Below are positions 46,437-55,848 of a stretch of DNA of 64,000 bases, piece after piece. The translations under genes were made by a program, and so were the position numbers. Below the pieces are notes generated by a model that saw only the letters and a list, made by a program, of their open reading frames with translations, was not told the origin of the DNA and searched no databases. Source of the DNA: Microbacterium amylolyticum (GTDB lineage: Bacteria > Actinomycetota > Actinomycetes > Actinomycetales > Microbacteriaceae); assembly GCF_011046975.1 (NCBI RefSeq), contig NZ_CP049253.1, positions 2,294,001 through 2,358,000 on the forward strand, read 5' to 3'. Position 1 is the first letter of the stretch, and every line of letters starts with the position of its first letter.

Positions 46437-49265
46437 GTGGCAAAACCACGCGTACATGAGATCGCGGCAGAACTTGGCGTCGACAGCAAGACGGCGCTCG
46501 CGAAGCTCAAGGAACTCGGCGAGTTCGTGAAGAGCCCGTCGTCAACGGTTGAACCGCCCGTCGCACGCAAGCTGCGGGCAGCGTTCGCCGATCAGGCGGG
46601 TGAGAGCACATCTGCTCCCAAGCCCGCTCAGGGCGCTCGCCCGACACCGGCTCGTCCCGGTGCACGCAATGCCCCGAAGCCCGGCCCCGCCAAGCCGGCG
46701 GCTCCCGCGGCTCCCGCGGCAGAAGCACCGGCCCCGGCGACCCGCGAGGCGTCACCGAAGGCACCGTCCAAGGCGCCCTCCAAGGCGCCCTCCAAGGCTC
46801 CTCAGCCAGGCGCGACTCCGCCGAAGGCACCGTCGAAGGCTCCTCAGCCCGGTTCGTCGGCTCCGAAGCCCGGCGGCCCCGCCCCGCGCTCCAGCGCGCC
46901 CAAGCCCGGTGGCACTGCCCCCGGTAGCGGCGCGCCGAAGCCCGGAGCTGCCCGCCCCGGCAACAACCCCTTCTCGTCGTCGCAGGGCATGGGGCAGCGC
47001 CCGGCCGGCGGCCCTCGTCCCGGCAACAACCCCTTCGCTTCGGCGCAGGGCATGGGACAGCGCCCGTCGCCCGGCAACATCCCCCGTCCCCCGAAGCCGC
47101 AGGCTCCGCGTCCCGGAGCTCCGAAGACCGGTCGTCCCGGTGGCGGCGCAGGCGGTGGCGGACGTGGACGTCCCGGAGGCGCTGGTCGTCCCGGTGGCGC
47201 ACCGTTCCAGCAGCGTCCAGGCGGCGCAGGCGGTCCCGGCGGTGGCGGCGGCGGTTTCGCTGGTCGTCCCGGTGGCGGTTTCGCTGGTCGTCCCGGCCCC
47301 GGAGGTCGTCGTGGTGGCACCGCTGGCGCGTTCGGTAAGGGTGGCGGCAAGTCGAAGCAGCGGAAGTCGCGTCGCGCGAAGCGCCAGGAATTTGAAATGC
47401 GGCAGGCGCCCATTGTCGGCGGAGTCAAGGTTCCCCGCGGCAATGGCACCATCATCCGCATGCGTCGCGGCGCATCGATTGCCGACTTCGCCGAGAAGAT
47501 CGAGCTGCTGCACGGCGTTCCGGTACCTCCCGGCAACCTCGTGACGGTGCTGTTCCACCTCGGTGAGATGGCGACAGCGACCGAGTCGCTGGACGACTCG
47601 ACGTTCGAGGTGCTCGGTTCTGAGATCGGTTACAAGGTCGAGATCGTTTCGCCCGAGGACGAAGACAAGGAGCTCCTCGAGAGCTTCGGCCTCAACCTCG
47701 AGCAGGAGGAGCTCGACGAGGACGACGAGAACCTCGAGATTCGTCCTCCCGTTGTCACCGTCATGGGTCACGTCGACCACGGTAAGACCCGTGTTCTCGA
47801 CGCCATCCGCAAGACCAACGTCATCGACGGCGAGGCGGGTGGCATCACCCAGCACATCGGTGCGTACCAGATCTGGACCGAGCACGAGGGCAACGAGCGT
47901 GCGATCACGTTCATCGACACCCCCGGTCACGAGGCCTTCACGGCCATGCGTGCCCGTGGTGCCGATGTCACCGACATCGCAATCCTTGTTGTCGCGGCCG
48001 ACGATGGCATCATGCCGCAGACGGTCGAGGCGCTGAACCACGCTCAGGCAGCCGGCGTTCCGGTTGTTGTTGCGGTCAACAAGGTGGACAAGCCCGACGC
48101 CAACCCGGCCAAGGTGCGCTCGCAGCTCACCGAGTACGGTGTGGTCGCTGAGGAGTACGGCGGAGACGTCATGTTCGTCGATGTCTCCGCGCTCCGGGGC
48201 GATGGTATCGACAACCTTCTCGAGGCAGTTCTGCTCACGGCAGACGCCGGTCTCGACCTGGTGGCTAACCCCAACAAGGAAGCCCGCGGTGTCGCGATCG
48301 AGGCCAAGCTCGACAAGGGCCGTGGTTCGGTTGCCACGGTGCTCGTCCAGGGCGGAACCCTGCGCGTCGGTGACCCGATCGTTGCCGGAACGGCCTATGG
48401 CCGCGTCCGCGCCATGATCGACGAGAACGGCGATCGTGTTGAAGAAGCGGCGCCCTCGCGTCCGGTTCAGGTGCAGGGTCTCAATTCGGTTCCCCGCGCC
48501 GGCGATCTCTTCCTCGTCACAGAGGATGACCGCATGGCACGCCAGATCGCTGAGAAGCGTGAGGCTGTTGAGCGCAACGCCCAGCTGGCCAAGGCTCGTA
48601 AGCGCATGTCGCTCGAGGACTTCACCAAGGCTCTCGAAGAGGGCAAGGTCGAGTCGCTCAACCTCATCATCAAGGGTGACGTTTCGGGTGCCGTTGAGGC
48701 CCTCGAGGAGTCGCTGCTGAAGATCGAGGTCGATGACAGCGTCCAGCTGCGCATCATCCACCGCGGTGTTGGTGCGATCACCGAGAGCGACATCAACCTC
48801 GCGACGATCGATAACGCGATCGTCATCGGCTTCAACGTCCGTCCGGACACGAAGGCCCGCGAGGCTGCTCAGCGCGAAGGCGTCGACACGCGGTTCTACA
48901 ACGTCATCTACAACGCGATTGACGATGTGGAGTCTTCGCTCAAGGGCATGCTCAAGCCGGAGTTCGAGGAGGCCCAGGCGGGTCTCGCCGAGATCCGCGA
49001 GGTGTTCCGTTCGTCGAAGGTCGGCAACATCGCCGGTGTTATCGTGCGCAGTGGAACGATCACGCGCAACGCCAAGGCACGCATCATCCGCGATGGCGTC
49101 GTTGTCGCCGATGGCCTGGCCATCGACTCGCTGCGCCGCTTCAAGGATGACGTGACCGAGGTCAGGACTGACTTTGAGGCCGGTATCGGGCTCGGGAAGT
49201 TCAACGACATCCAGATCGGCGACGAGATCGAGACGATCGAAATGGTGGAGAAGCCGCGCGACTAA
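46437..49265 (+). CDS. infB: translation initiation factor IF-2
   Basis: The 942-residue GTPase delivers fMet-tRNA to the 30S subunit. The C-terminal two thirds are typical, with G1 GHVDHGKT at about 444-451, DTPGHEAF and NKVDKP. The first 330 residues are disordered, made of Ala/Pro/Lys/Gly-rich repeats (SKAP x4; [18 protein letters not shown] x2) and a long Gly/Arg stretch. GTG 46437 follows an acaggag Shine-Dalgarno. Confidence 0.97.
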   Translation: MAKPRVHEIAAELGVDSKTALAKLKELGEFVKSPSSTVEPPVARKLRAAFADQAGESTSAPKPAQGARPTPARPGARNAPKPGPAKPAAPAAPAAEAPAPATREASPKAPSKAPSKAPSKAPQPGATPPKAPSKAPQPGSSAPKPGGPAPRSSAPKPGGTAPGSGAPKPGAARPGNNPFSSSQGMGQRPAGGPRPGNNPFASAQGMGQRPSPGNIPRPPKPQAPRPGAPKTGRPGGGAGGGGRGRPGGAGRPGGAPFQQRPGGAGGPGGGGGGFAGRPGGGFAGRPGPGGRRGGTAGAFGKGGGKSKQRKSRRAKRQEFEMRQAPIVGGVKVPRGNGTIIRMRRGASIADFAEKIELLHGVPVPPGNLVTVLFHLGEMATATESLDDSTFEVLGSEIGYKVEIVSPEDEDKELLESFGLNLEQEELDEDDENLEIRPPVVTVMGHVDHGKTRVLDAIRKTNVIDGEAGGITQHIGAYQIWTEHEGNERAITFIDTPGHEAFTAMRARGADVTDIAILVVAADDGIMPQTVEALNHAQAAGVPVVVAVNKVDKPDANPAKVRSQLTEYGVVAEEYGGDVMFVDVSALRGDGIDNLLEAVLLTADAGLDLVANPNKEARGVAIEAKLDKGRGSVATVLVQGGTLRVGDPIVAGTAYGRVRAMIDENGDRVEEAAPSRPVQVQGLNSVPRAGDLFLVTEDDRMARQIAEKREAVERNAQLAKARKRMSLEDFTKALEEGKVESLNLIIKGDVSGAVEALEESLLKIEVDDSVQLRIIHRGVGAITESDINLATIDNAIVIGFNVRPDTKAREAAQREGVDTRFYNVIYNAIDDVESSLKGMLKPEFEEAQAGLAEIREVFRSSKVGNIAGVIVRSGTITRNAKARIIRDGVVVADGLAIDSLRRFKDDVTEVRTDFEAGIGLGKFNDIQIGDEIETIEMVEKPRD
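46759..47076 (+). repeat. coding repeats in the IF-2 N-terminal region
   Basis: It contains near-identical gcaccgtccaag/gcgccctccaag units encoding SKAP, and two copies (about 46954-47010 and 47014-47070) encoding PGNNPF(S/A)S(S/A)QGMGQRP, so the linker has grown by duplication. Confidence 0.75.
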
Positions 49266-49296
49266 CGCGCTAGATTCGTCACGAGATATGACAACA

Positions 49297-49329
49297 GTGC
49301 CGGGAGGTCCGAAACGGGTCTCCCGGCAC
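49297..49329 (+). terminator. hairpin between infB and rbfA
   Basis: gtgccgggag (49297-49306) and ctcccggcac (49320-49329) form a perfect 10-bp stem with a 13-nt loop. It lies 31 bp after infB; it may reduce read-through into rbfA. Confidence 0.6.
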
Positions 49330-49354
49330 TCGTCTCCCACGGAAGGGAAACATC

Positions 49355-49834
49355 ATGGCCGGATTCGAACGTCAGGCACGCGTCGCAGACCGCATCCGCG
49401 TGATTTTGTCGGAGCGCCTGCAGAAGGGTCTTCGGGATCCACGGTTGGGCTTCGTCACGATCACCGATGTGCGTGTCACGGGCGACCTGCAGATGGCCTC
49501 TGTTTTTTACACGGTGTATGGCACCGATGAGGAGCGGGCGGGCACCGCTGCTGCTCTGAAGGCGGCGACGGGACTGCTGCGGAGCGAGGTCGGTAAGGGG
49601 CTCAACACGCGCCTCACGCCCACTCTCGAGTTCATCGCCGACGCGCTGCCTGACGAGGCCTCGAACCTCGCGGCGCTTCTCAACGAAGCACGTCAGCGCG
49701 ACGAACAGGTTCGCGGCCTTGCCGAGAACGCACAGTTCGCCGGCGACGAAGACCCGTACCACCACGACGACGACCCCGAGGACGCCGAGCCCGAAGCGGC
49801 CGCGGACGTTCGCGCGGACGACGAGCGCGCATAG
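49355..49834 (+). CDS. rbfA: 30S ribosome-binding factor A
   Basis: The 159-residue protein has the KH-like RbfA core: RVADRIRVILSERLQKGLRD, LGFVTITDVRVTGDLQMASVFYTVYG (key VTDV..T.DL..A.V) and LRSEVGKGLNTRLTPTLEFI. It matures 16S rRNA in the 30S subunit. A long acidic tail (about 128-159) is rich in Asp/Glu. Start ATG 49355 follows ggaaggg. Confidence 0.95.
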   Translation: MAGFERQARVADRIRVILSERLQKGLRDPRLGFVTITDVRVTGDLQMASVFYTVYGTDEERAGTAAALKAATGLLRSEVGKGLNTRLTPTLEFIADALPDEASNLAALLNEARQRDEQVRGLAENAQFAGDEDPYHHDDDPEDAEPEAAADVRADDERA

Positions 49835-49842
49835 AGCGGCGC

Positions 49843-51537
49843 TTACGCCGGGATGTCCCGCCGGCGGTAGGTCACAAGTGCGATAACGATCAACACCCCG
49901 GCGCCGCCTGAGAGGGCGGCGCCGGCCGTTGTGGCGTCAACGCTGCCGCCGGCTGCTCCCTCGCCCATCAGCGTTGCGGGGACCCACCAGAACGGTGATG
50001 CTGCTCGCGCCGCGTCGGGCAAGCCGAGTAGGTCGGCGAACATCATCACAATTGCCGCCCAGCCGATGATGATCCACGCGACGGGAAGAAGCGATGGGCG
50101 CCAGGCGTGAAGCGCCGCGGCGAAGGCGATGATGATGGCGAGTGCCGGCAGGTGCCAGGCGGCAAACTCGGCGAAGAGTGCCACCGAGGGGATTCCCGGT
50201 GCGTCAGCGAGCACAGCCCCTGCCCAGAGCAACGCCTGGCCGGTGATCATGATGACAGCGGCACCGATCGTCGTCACGATGATCTGGCCGCCCAGCCAGG
50301 CTGCTCGTGAGACGCCTCCGGCCAGCGCCATTTCAGTGCGCCCCGAGTGTTCTTCGGCTCCGAGCCGGTGGAGCGATGCGACAGCCCACGACGCGGCTCC
50401 GAGGGCGACGAGGAGGAACAGCATCGTGAAGAAGCTCGCGGCGAGGTCGTCTGTGTTGAGCATCGCGGCGTACAGGGGGAACTCCTCGAGCATGCCCATC
50501 ATCTCTTCGAGTGCGCCCATGATGGTGCCGGATCCGAGCCACAGGAGCCCGAGAGCGAGCGTCGTCCACATCAACCCCATGCGCTGTGTACGCCAGGCGA
50601 GTGACGTCGGACCGACAAGCGCAGGAGTGGCGCGCACGCGTCCCGGGCGTGAGGGGATCAGCCCGGCGCCGAAGTCTCGCCGGGCAATGAGAACGGCAGC
50701 CACCGCGATCGTGAGGATGGCGGCGGCGGCGATGAGACCGAGGGGCCACCAGCGCAGGTCCACGTAGGCGCGTGTTTGCTGCGCCCACGCGATCGGTGAC
50801 AACCAGGAGATCCAGGAGGTCGCATCGCTGCCGAGAGCGGGACTTTCGCGGGCGTCTCCGATCGCGCGGAGGGCCGCCGCAGCGCCGAAGACGGCAAGCG
50901 AGACGCCGGTCGCTGTTCGTGCGTGTTCTGCCAGTTGTGCGGCGATCAGCGCAACGCCGGCGAACACGCACCCGATGAGCGCGAGCCCTGTGATCAGGGC
51001 GACGGTGCTGGCGAGGTCGACCTCGGCGGCCCCCACCAGGATCGTGACCGAGACGATGGTGATGGCGAGGTGCATCAGCAGCACGAGAAGCAGCGCGGCG
51101 GCGGGTTGCGCGTAACGGCCCAGGGGCGCGGCGCGGAGAAGTTCCGCGCGCCCGGACTCTTCCTCGGCGCGCGTGTGCCGCACAATTTGCAGAATTGACA
51201 TGACGGAGAGCGCGCCGACGATCCACAGGGGAGACTCCATGGCGATGGCGGCGCCAACGGTGTAGTTGTCCAGACCGTAGCCAGGACCGGTCATCATGAC
51301 CATGGCGGGGGAGTGCATCACGAGAGCGCGAGCGTCGAGTTCGTCCCCTCCTCCGAGCTCCGTGAACGCTGCCGCGAAGGCGAGCCACGTCAGAGCGAGG
51401 CTGCCGATCCAGACGGCGATGCGTACGCGATCGCGACGGATCGCGAAGCTCAACAGGCGGAGCGTTCCGGTGAAGCGGCTTGCCCGCTGGTAGGTTCCGG
51501 CCCGCGCGCGTACGGGGATGGCGACAGGAACAGTCAC
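49843..51537 (-). CDS. ABC-2 type exporter permease
   Basis: The 564-residue integral membrane protein has about twelve hydrophobic segments in two halves, as for the fused ABC-2 permeases of actinobacterial (often antibiotic) exporters; the start has [20 protein letters not shown], and a repeat [15 protein letters not shown] lies at about 305. The GTG start overlaps the ATPase stop (GTGA), so both are translated together. Substrate unknown. Confidence 0.9.
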   Translation of the reverse strand: MTVPVAIPVRARAGTYQRASRFTGTLRLLSFAIRRDRVRIAVWIGSLALTWLAFAAAFTELGGGDELDARALVMHSPAMVMMTGPGYGLDNYTVGAAIAMESPLWIVGALSVMSILQIVRHTRAEEESGRAELLRAAPLGRYAQPAAALLLVLLMHLAITIVSVTILVGAAEVDLASTVALITGLALIGCVFAGVALIAAQLAEHARTATGVSLAVFGAAAALRAIGDARESPALGSDATSWISWLSPIAWAQQTRAYVDLRWWPLGLIAAAAILTIAVAAVLIARRDFGAGLIPSRPGRVRATPALVGPTSLAWRTQRMGLMWTTLALGLLWLGSGTIMGALEEMMGMLEEFPLYAAMLNTDDLAASFFTMLFLLVALGAASWAVASLHRLGAEEHSGRTEMALAGGVSRAAWLGGQIIVTTIGAAVIMITGQALLWAGAVLADAPGIPSVALFAEFAAWHLPALAIIIAFAAALHAWRPSLLPVAWIIIGWAAIVMMFADLLGLPDAARAASPFWWVPATLMGEGAAGGSVDATTAGAALSGGAGVLIVIALVTYRRRDIPA

Positions 51538-52289
51538 CGGACGTCCTCCTCGCCATAAAAGCGGAGGAAGAGATCCTCCAGCGACTGCGCGCTACCGCCT
51601 GCGCGCGCGGCGGCGAGGCGGAGGTCCGAGAGGGCCCCGTGCTCGACGGTGCGCCCGGCGCGGATGATCGTCACCGTATCGCAGAGTCGTTCCACCTCGG
51701 AGAGGATGTGGGAGCTGAGGAGAACCGACGCGCCGCGCTCTTTCGCCTGGTGGATCTCGCGTTGGAAAACGGCCTCCATTAGAGGGTCCAGACCGCTTGT
51801 CGGTTCGTCGAGAATGAGGAGTTCGGCGTCGGAGCTGAACGCCGAGATCAGCGCCACTTTTTGCCGGTTCCCCTTCGAGTAGGTGCGTGCTTTCTTCCGC
51901 GGGTCCAGCTCGAAGCGTTCGATGAGTTCGTCGCGGCGCGCGCGGTATGCCGTTCCCCGTGTTCCAGAGCGCCCGACGCGCATTCTCGCGAGCAGGTCGA
52001 TGGCTTCGCCACCCGAGAGGTTTGGCCAGAGCGACACGTCGCCGGGAACGTATGCGAGTCGACGGTGCAGTGACACGGCGTCCCGCCACGGATCGCGGCC
52101 GAACAGTGTTGCTGTTCCGCCTGAGGCGCGAAGGAGGCCCAGGAGAACGCGGATCGTCGTGGATTTTCCCGATCCGTTGGGTCCGAGGAATCCGGCGACC
52201 TCTCCTGGCTCGACGCTCAGGGTGAGGCCGTCGAGGGCCTTAAATCGGCCAAAGGACTTCTCGAGCCCCGACACGGCGATTGTTGTCAT
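51534..52289 (-). CDS. ABC transporter ATP-binding protein
   Basis: The 251-residue ATPase has Walker [10 protein letters not shown], an LSGG-like signature [12 protein letters not shown], Walker [14 protein letters not shown] and the H-loop [13 protein letters not shown]. It pairs with the downstream permease in an ABC-2 exporter. ATG 52289 is the sensible start; the longer frame upstream is Arg/Pro-rich and not conserved. Confidence 0.93.
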   Translation of the reverse strand: MTTIAVSGLEKSFGRFKALDGLTLSVEPGEVAGFLGPNGSGKSTTIRVLLGLLRASGGTATLFGRDPWRDAVSLHRRLAYVPGDVSLWPNLSGGEAIDLLARMRVGRSGTRGTAYRARRDELIERFELDPRKKARTYSKGNRQKVALISAFSSDAELLILDEPTSGLDPLMEAVFQREIHQAKERGASVLLSSHILSEVERLCDTVTIIRAGRTVEHGALSDLRLAAARAGGSAQSLEDLFLRFYGEEDVR

Positions 52290-52446
52290 GCGTGGCGTAC
52301 TCCTTCGCGGGCTTGGTGGACGTCCGGGGCGACGCGTGCTCGGTGTCGGGCGACGCCTCACACGATGAGCATAGGACCGGCGTCGAGCTGGCGGGCACGT
52401 ATGGGTGGTGCGTGTGCCAACTATTCGATACTGTAACTTTCGTTTA

Positions 52447-52972
52447 GGGGCCCTTCGGAATCAAGGGTGTAGTTGGGGTCTGAATCCGCCGGTTTCGAGC
52501 AGGCTCCTGGCGATGTAGTTGGTGAGGTTTCTGAAGCCGAGTGCGGAGCCGCGGAGGTGTTCGAGTCGGCCGTTGATGGCCTCAGTGGGCCCGTTCGATG
52601 TGCCAGGGCGGTCGAAAAACGCGAGCACGTCGGCGGCGGCGGTCTGGAACCCGCTGAACCCGTCCATCGCGACCACCTCGATCCGCTGGGACCACTCCTT
52701 CGGGCGCGCGGCGAGCCATTGCGTGAACACCGCCTTCGAGCGGCCCTCGGCGAGGATCGCAGTGTTCGCGGTATGCCACGACACCCCGAGACCCGCGGCG
52801 GCGCGGCTCACGGTGAGGTGATCCACGACGACCGCCGTCAGTGTCCAGCCGAGCCCGCCACGAGAGATCTTCGCGCGAGGCGCCGCGGCCTTCGACGTGT
52901 CCTGCCGCCACGTCTTCCCGCAGTGCCCGCAGCGCCCATCGCACGAGCCGCGCCGACGACCCCTGCACCCGG
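52447..52972 (-). mobile_element. ISL3-family remnant
   Basis: One IS terminus (ggggcccttcggaatcaagg at 52447-52466) and part of the transposase are present. The opposite terminus and the transposase start are missing. On the other side the sequence joins a plus-strand gene tail for a surface protein. Confidence 0.72.
52461..52972 (-). pseudogene. ISL3 transposase, three deletions
   Basis: The frame begins with the zinc-binding CDGRCGHCGKTWRQDTSK, continues RAKISRGGLGWTLTAVVVDH and LTVSRAAAGLGVSWHTANTA, and jumps after ILAEG to SKAVFTQWLAARPKEWSQRI, EVVAMDGFSGF, then after TAA to VLAFFDRPGTSNGPTEAING, RLEHLRGSALGFRNLTNYIA and RSLLETGGF. The N-terminus and the central catalytic region are missing. 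Frame is kept throughout. Confidence 0.88.
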
Positions 52973-53114
52973 GGTGACGGATAATCCGGGAGCGCTTGCC
53001 CCGACGGGAGCAGAAGGGCGCTCAGCCACGCCGATGGTCGCCCTCGCGCTGGTCTCCGTCGGTCTCCTGATGCTCACGTTGCATCGACGGTTGGGGCGAC
53101 ACCAACGGTCCTGA
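52973..53114 (+). pseudogene. 3' end of a gene for a sortase-anchored surface protein
   Basis: The frame ends ...VTDNPGALAPTGAEGRSATP, then the hydrophobic MVALALVSVGLLMLTL and HRRLGRHQRS before TGA. This is a cell-wall sorting signal of the LAxTG type, used by class E sortases in actinobacteria: motif, membrane anchor, basic tail. The remainder of the gene was removed by or with the ISL3 insertion. Confidence 0.72.
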
Positions 53115-53146
53115 CTCTGCAACTGGAACCAGCTAAAGTGGTTCCC

Positions 53147-53752
53147 ATGGCATCCTCGATTGCCGCGCGCGCACATGAGGCGTTCCGTCTGGACAACGAT
53201 CGGCTCGCTTTTCGGCTCACGGCGACCCTGAGCGACCGCGGAAGCGACGCCCCACAGGAGCGGCTAACCGATCCTGCGCGCCTCGAGCTGTGGCTGGGAG
53301 CATGCGAACTCGCACCGGAACGCGACGCGACAGACGCCGATCTCTCGCGTGCGATCCAACTGCGCGAGGCGATTTACCGTGCGGGATTCTTGGCAACGCG
53401 GGGCGAACGTGACTCCACGGCCGAGCGCCAGCTCAACCGATCCGCGGCCTGGGGGCACCCGGTTCCCAACCTCCAGCACGGGCGACGCACGTGGCTGCTC
53501 ACCGGCACCGACTCCATCGCTGATTCCCTCGCGGTGATCGCGCGAGACGCCATCGATGTCATCGGGGGCGCGCAAGAAGGGCGCATCAAGGTGTGTTCCA
53601 ACGCTCTCTGTCTCGGGCTCTTCGCCGACACCAGCCGCGGAGCTAACCGCCGGTGGTGCTCAATGAACACCTGCGGCAATCGCGCGAAAAAAGCCCGTAT
53701 CCGTGGCAAACGGCAGACGCTACCGCGGAAGGAAGAAGACGTCACCGTCTGA
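53147..53752 (+). CDS. CGNR zinc-finger / ABATE domain protein
   Basis: The 201-residue protein has an N-terminal ABATE domain (about 15-140; LTDPARLELWLGA, AIQLREAIYRAGFLATRG) and a C-terminal CGNR zinc finger: KVCSNALCLGLFADTSRGANRRWCSMNTCGNRAKK, with Cys pairs CSNALC and CSMNTC. Such proteins are putative stress-linked transcription factors. ATG 53147 follows TAAAGT by 7 nt, implying a leaderless mRNA. Confidence 0.9.
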   Translation: MASSIAARAHEAFRLDNDRLAFRLTATLSDRGSDAPQERLTDPARLELWLGACELAPERDATDADLSRAIQLREAIYRAGFLATRGERDSTAERQLNRSAAWGHPVPNLQHGRRTWLLTGTDSIADSLAVIARDAIDVIGGAQEGRIKVCSNALCLGLFADTSRGANRRWCSMNTCGNRAKKARIRGKRQTLPRKEEDVTV

Positions 53753-54616
53753 TTCGATGAGTCCGTCCGCTAAGAGGCTCAGGAACGCTCGGTCGCGTTG
53801 GCCAGCGTCGGGCCAATCGATGAGGATCGCGTCGTGCGGAACGGGCTCGGGAGCCGCATCGCGGAGCGCGCGCAGAACCCGCCCACGAGCCTGTCGGTCG
53901 CTTCCCTCATAAGCCGCCTGCTTCTTCCGTGTGTCGGGGGTGGCGGGAGAACCTGCCGCCACCCATGCGCACATGTCTCGCACGGGGCACTCGCCGCAGC
54001 GTGGTGATCGCGCCGTGCACACGACCTGGCCGAGTTCCATCGCAGCGGCATTCATCAGAGCGGCCTCTGCGGCCGATTCAGGCAATTCCGCCTCCATCTG
54101 CTCCAGATCGCGCCGATGAGCGGGGCCGGGATGGGCGGTACCGTTAAGCGCGCGAGCCAAAACCCGGCGCGTATTCGTGTCGACAACGGGATGTCGATCT
54201 CCGTACGCAAACACGGCAACCGCTCGCGCCGTATAGTCGCCGATCCCCGTCAGTGCCAGAAGATCATCGACGTCGCGCGGAACGACCCCGCCGTGGTGAT
54301 CCCGGATTTGGACCGCGGCCCGGTGTAGCCAGAGCGCCCTCCGCGGATATCCGAGATTTGCCCAGTGCGTGACGGCCTCGGCGGCAGGCGCATCCGCGAG
54401 ATCGGTCGGGGTCGGCCAGCGCTTCAACCACGTCTCGAGGAGCGGGATGACACGCGCGACGGGCGTCTGCTGCAGCATGAATTCGCTGACGAGCGTGCCC
54501 CACGCGCTGAAATTTTCGTGCCGCCATGGGAGATCTCTGGCTGACCGCCGATACCAGGGCACAAGGGCGTCTGCGAGGGAGTGCGCGGGCATCCTCACAT
54601 GGTATGTCCGGGACAT
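53720..54616 (-). CDS. mutY: A/G-specific adenine glycosylase
   Basis: The 298-residue enzyme removes A mispaired with 8-oxoG. It has EFMLQQTPVARV with the catalytic Glu, the HhH motif LTGIGDYTARAVAVFAYGDRHPVVDTNTRRVL with the catalytic Asp, and a [4Fe-4S] loop C-X6-C-X2-C-X5-C in CTARSPRCGECPVRDMC. The C-terminal MutT-like 8-oxoG domain is reduced to about 85 residues, so discrimination may differ. Start 54616 or 54592 cannot be decided. Confidence 0.93.
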   Translation of the reverse strand: MSRTYHVRMPAHSLADALVPWYRRSARDLPWRHENFSAWGTLVSEFMLQQTPVARVIPLLETWLKRWPTPTDLADAPAAEAVTHWANLGYPRRALWLHRAAVQIRDHHGGVVPRDVDDLLALTGIGDYTARAVAVFAYGDRHPVVDTNTRRVLARALNGTAHPGPAHRRDLEQMEAELPESAAEAALMNAAAMELGQVVCTARSPRCGECPVRDMCAWVAAGSPATPDTRKKQAAYEGSDRQARGRVLRALRDAAPEPVPHDAILIDWPDAGQRDRAFLSLLADGLIESDGDVFFLPR

Positions 54617-54734
54617 CGTTGTCGAACGGATGTTATATCGGTCGCTTTCGTGACCGTTCTGTTTCATTAGGGGCGTAACGTCCTGTGAGTCAGAACGACA
54701 AGCGCGTATGGGGAGCGTGCGGCACGGAGGAGAT

Positions 54735-55391
54735 ATGAAACGCACGATTCTGCATCGAGCGAGCGCGGCACTCGTCGCGCTGGTCGTTGGCGCCGCGATC
54801 GCGGGCTGCACGTCCCAGGTGCCGTCCCTGCCGGAAGATCCGACACCGGCCACAAGCAATCTGCGGGGGCAAACCACGTTGCCCACCCCGCAGGCCTCGG
54901 AAGAATCGCACGTTCCGAATGATCCGAGCGATTCCGACACGTGGGTCGTGACGACAAACGCGATTGGCCCCGTTGAGCTCCACAGCGATTCGGAGGGGGC
55001 GCTGCGCGAGATTCGTCGCACCAGTATCGGCCCGGTGTGCGAGGGCGTCGCCTACGGTTACGCGGATGACAACGCCTACGACATCATGATCATCGAGGAC
55101 CGGGAAGAAGACACCGGCGAGGTCGTCGAGATCAGTATCGGATGGAACGGCGACACGATGGGGGTCGGCCCCCGAACGCTCGAGGGCCTTGGTCTGGGCT
55201 CCACCAAGCGTGAGGTGCTCGCCGCCTATGACACCGCGGAGGAACAGGAATCCGCGATCGTCGGACGTTCGTTCGTTCGCATCTCGAACGGCTCCGGCAA
55301 CATCGTCTTTTCGTACGTCGACGGAAATGAAGGTGCCGTTTCCGTTTCGGTCACGGGCGAAGAAGAACCCGCCTACGAGCCCTGCGCATAG
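54735..55391 (+). CDS. predicted lipoprotein, unknown family
   Basis: The 218-residue protein has a lipobox IAGC with Cys25 after MKRTILHRASAALVALVVGA, a Thr/Pro-rich linker and a folded part (about 75-215) with RTLEGLGLGSTKREVLAAY, which recalls exported actinobacterial lipoproteins of unknown function. ATG 54735 has ggaggag 6 nt upstream. Its 3' end overlaps the convergent GNAT gene by 19 bases. Confidence 0.8.
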   Translation: MKRTILHRASAALVALVVGAAIAGCTSQVPSLPEDPTPATSNLRGQTTLPTPQASEESHVPNDPSDSDTWVVTTNAIGPVELHSDSEGALREIRRTSIGPVCEGVAYGYADDNAYDIMIIEDREEDTGEVVEISIGWNGDTMGVGPRTLEGLGLGSTKREVLAAYDTAEEQESAIVGRSFVRISNGSGNIVFSYVDGNEGAVSVSVTGEEEPAYEPCA

Positions 55392-55825
55392 ACCATCGGG
55401 ACGTGTGGGATGCCGTCCTCGAGGAACTCCGGCCCGTCCTGCTGAAAGCCGAACCCGCCGTACCAGTGCGCCAGGTGTGACTGGGCGTCGAGCCGGATCA
55501 CCTGGCCGGACGATCGGCTGATCGCTTCGCGCATCAGCGTGGCCGCAAGGCCTTGGCCGCGCTGTGCCGCAGACGTCGCGACACGGCCGATGCGTGCGTC
55601 CAGGCCATCCTGCAGAAGCCGAATCGTCGCCGCGAGTTCTCCGTCCTGCTCGATCCACAGCAGCACGGCGTCTTCTTCGAGCTCCCGGCCGTCGAGCTCC
55701 GGGTACGCGCAGGTCTGCTCGACGACAAAGACATCGACGCGGAGACGGAGCAGGCGGTAGAGCACGGCCGGGTCCATATCGCGCACATGGGAAGCGCGGA
55801 CGGAGATCTCGGAGGGAGAGGACAT
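55373..55825 (-). CDS. GNAT acetyltransferase, ElaA-like
   Basis: The 150-residue protein resembles the ElaA group: LYRLLRLRVDVFVVEQTCAY, PELDGRELE, then the acetyl-CoA loop RVATSAAQRGQGLAATLM and AQSHLAHWYGGFGFQ. Substrate unknown. ATG 55825 lies 6 nt after TATTCT (leaderless). It is divergent from truB, only 23 bp between start codons. Confidence 0.9.
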   Translation of the reverse strand: MSSPSEISVRASHVRDMDPAVLYRLLRLRVDVFVVEQTCAYPELDGRELEEDAVLLWIEQDGELAATIRLLQDGLDARIGRVATSAAQRGQGLAATLMREAISRSSGQVIRLDAQSHLAHWYGGFGFQQDGPEFLEDGIPHVPMVYAQGS

Positions 55826-55831
55826 TCCGCC

Positions 55832-55841
55832 AGAATAGGCT
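55832..55841. promoter_or_regulatory. overlapping divergent -10 boxes of the GNAT gene and truB
   Basis: TATTCT on the minus strand (55837-55832) and TAGGCT on the plus strand (55836-55841) overlap by two bases. They sit 6 and 7 nt from their start codons. RNA polymerase could occupy only one at a time. Confidence 0.6.
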
Positions 55842-55848
55842 GGTGGGT

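Noticed and set aside
52473-53114. One long plus-strand protein of 213 residues
   Set aside because: Its first two thirds are antisense to the ISL3 transposase; only the last 47 codons (LAPTG tail) look real.
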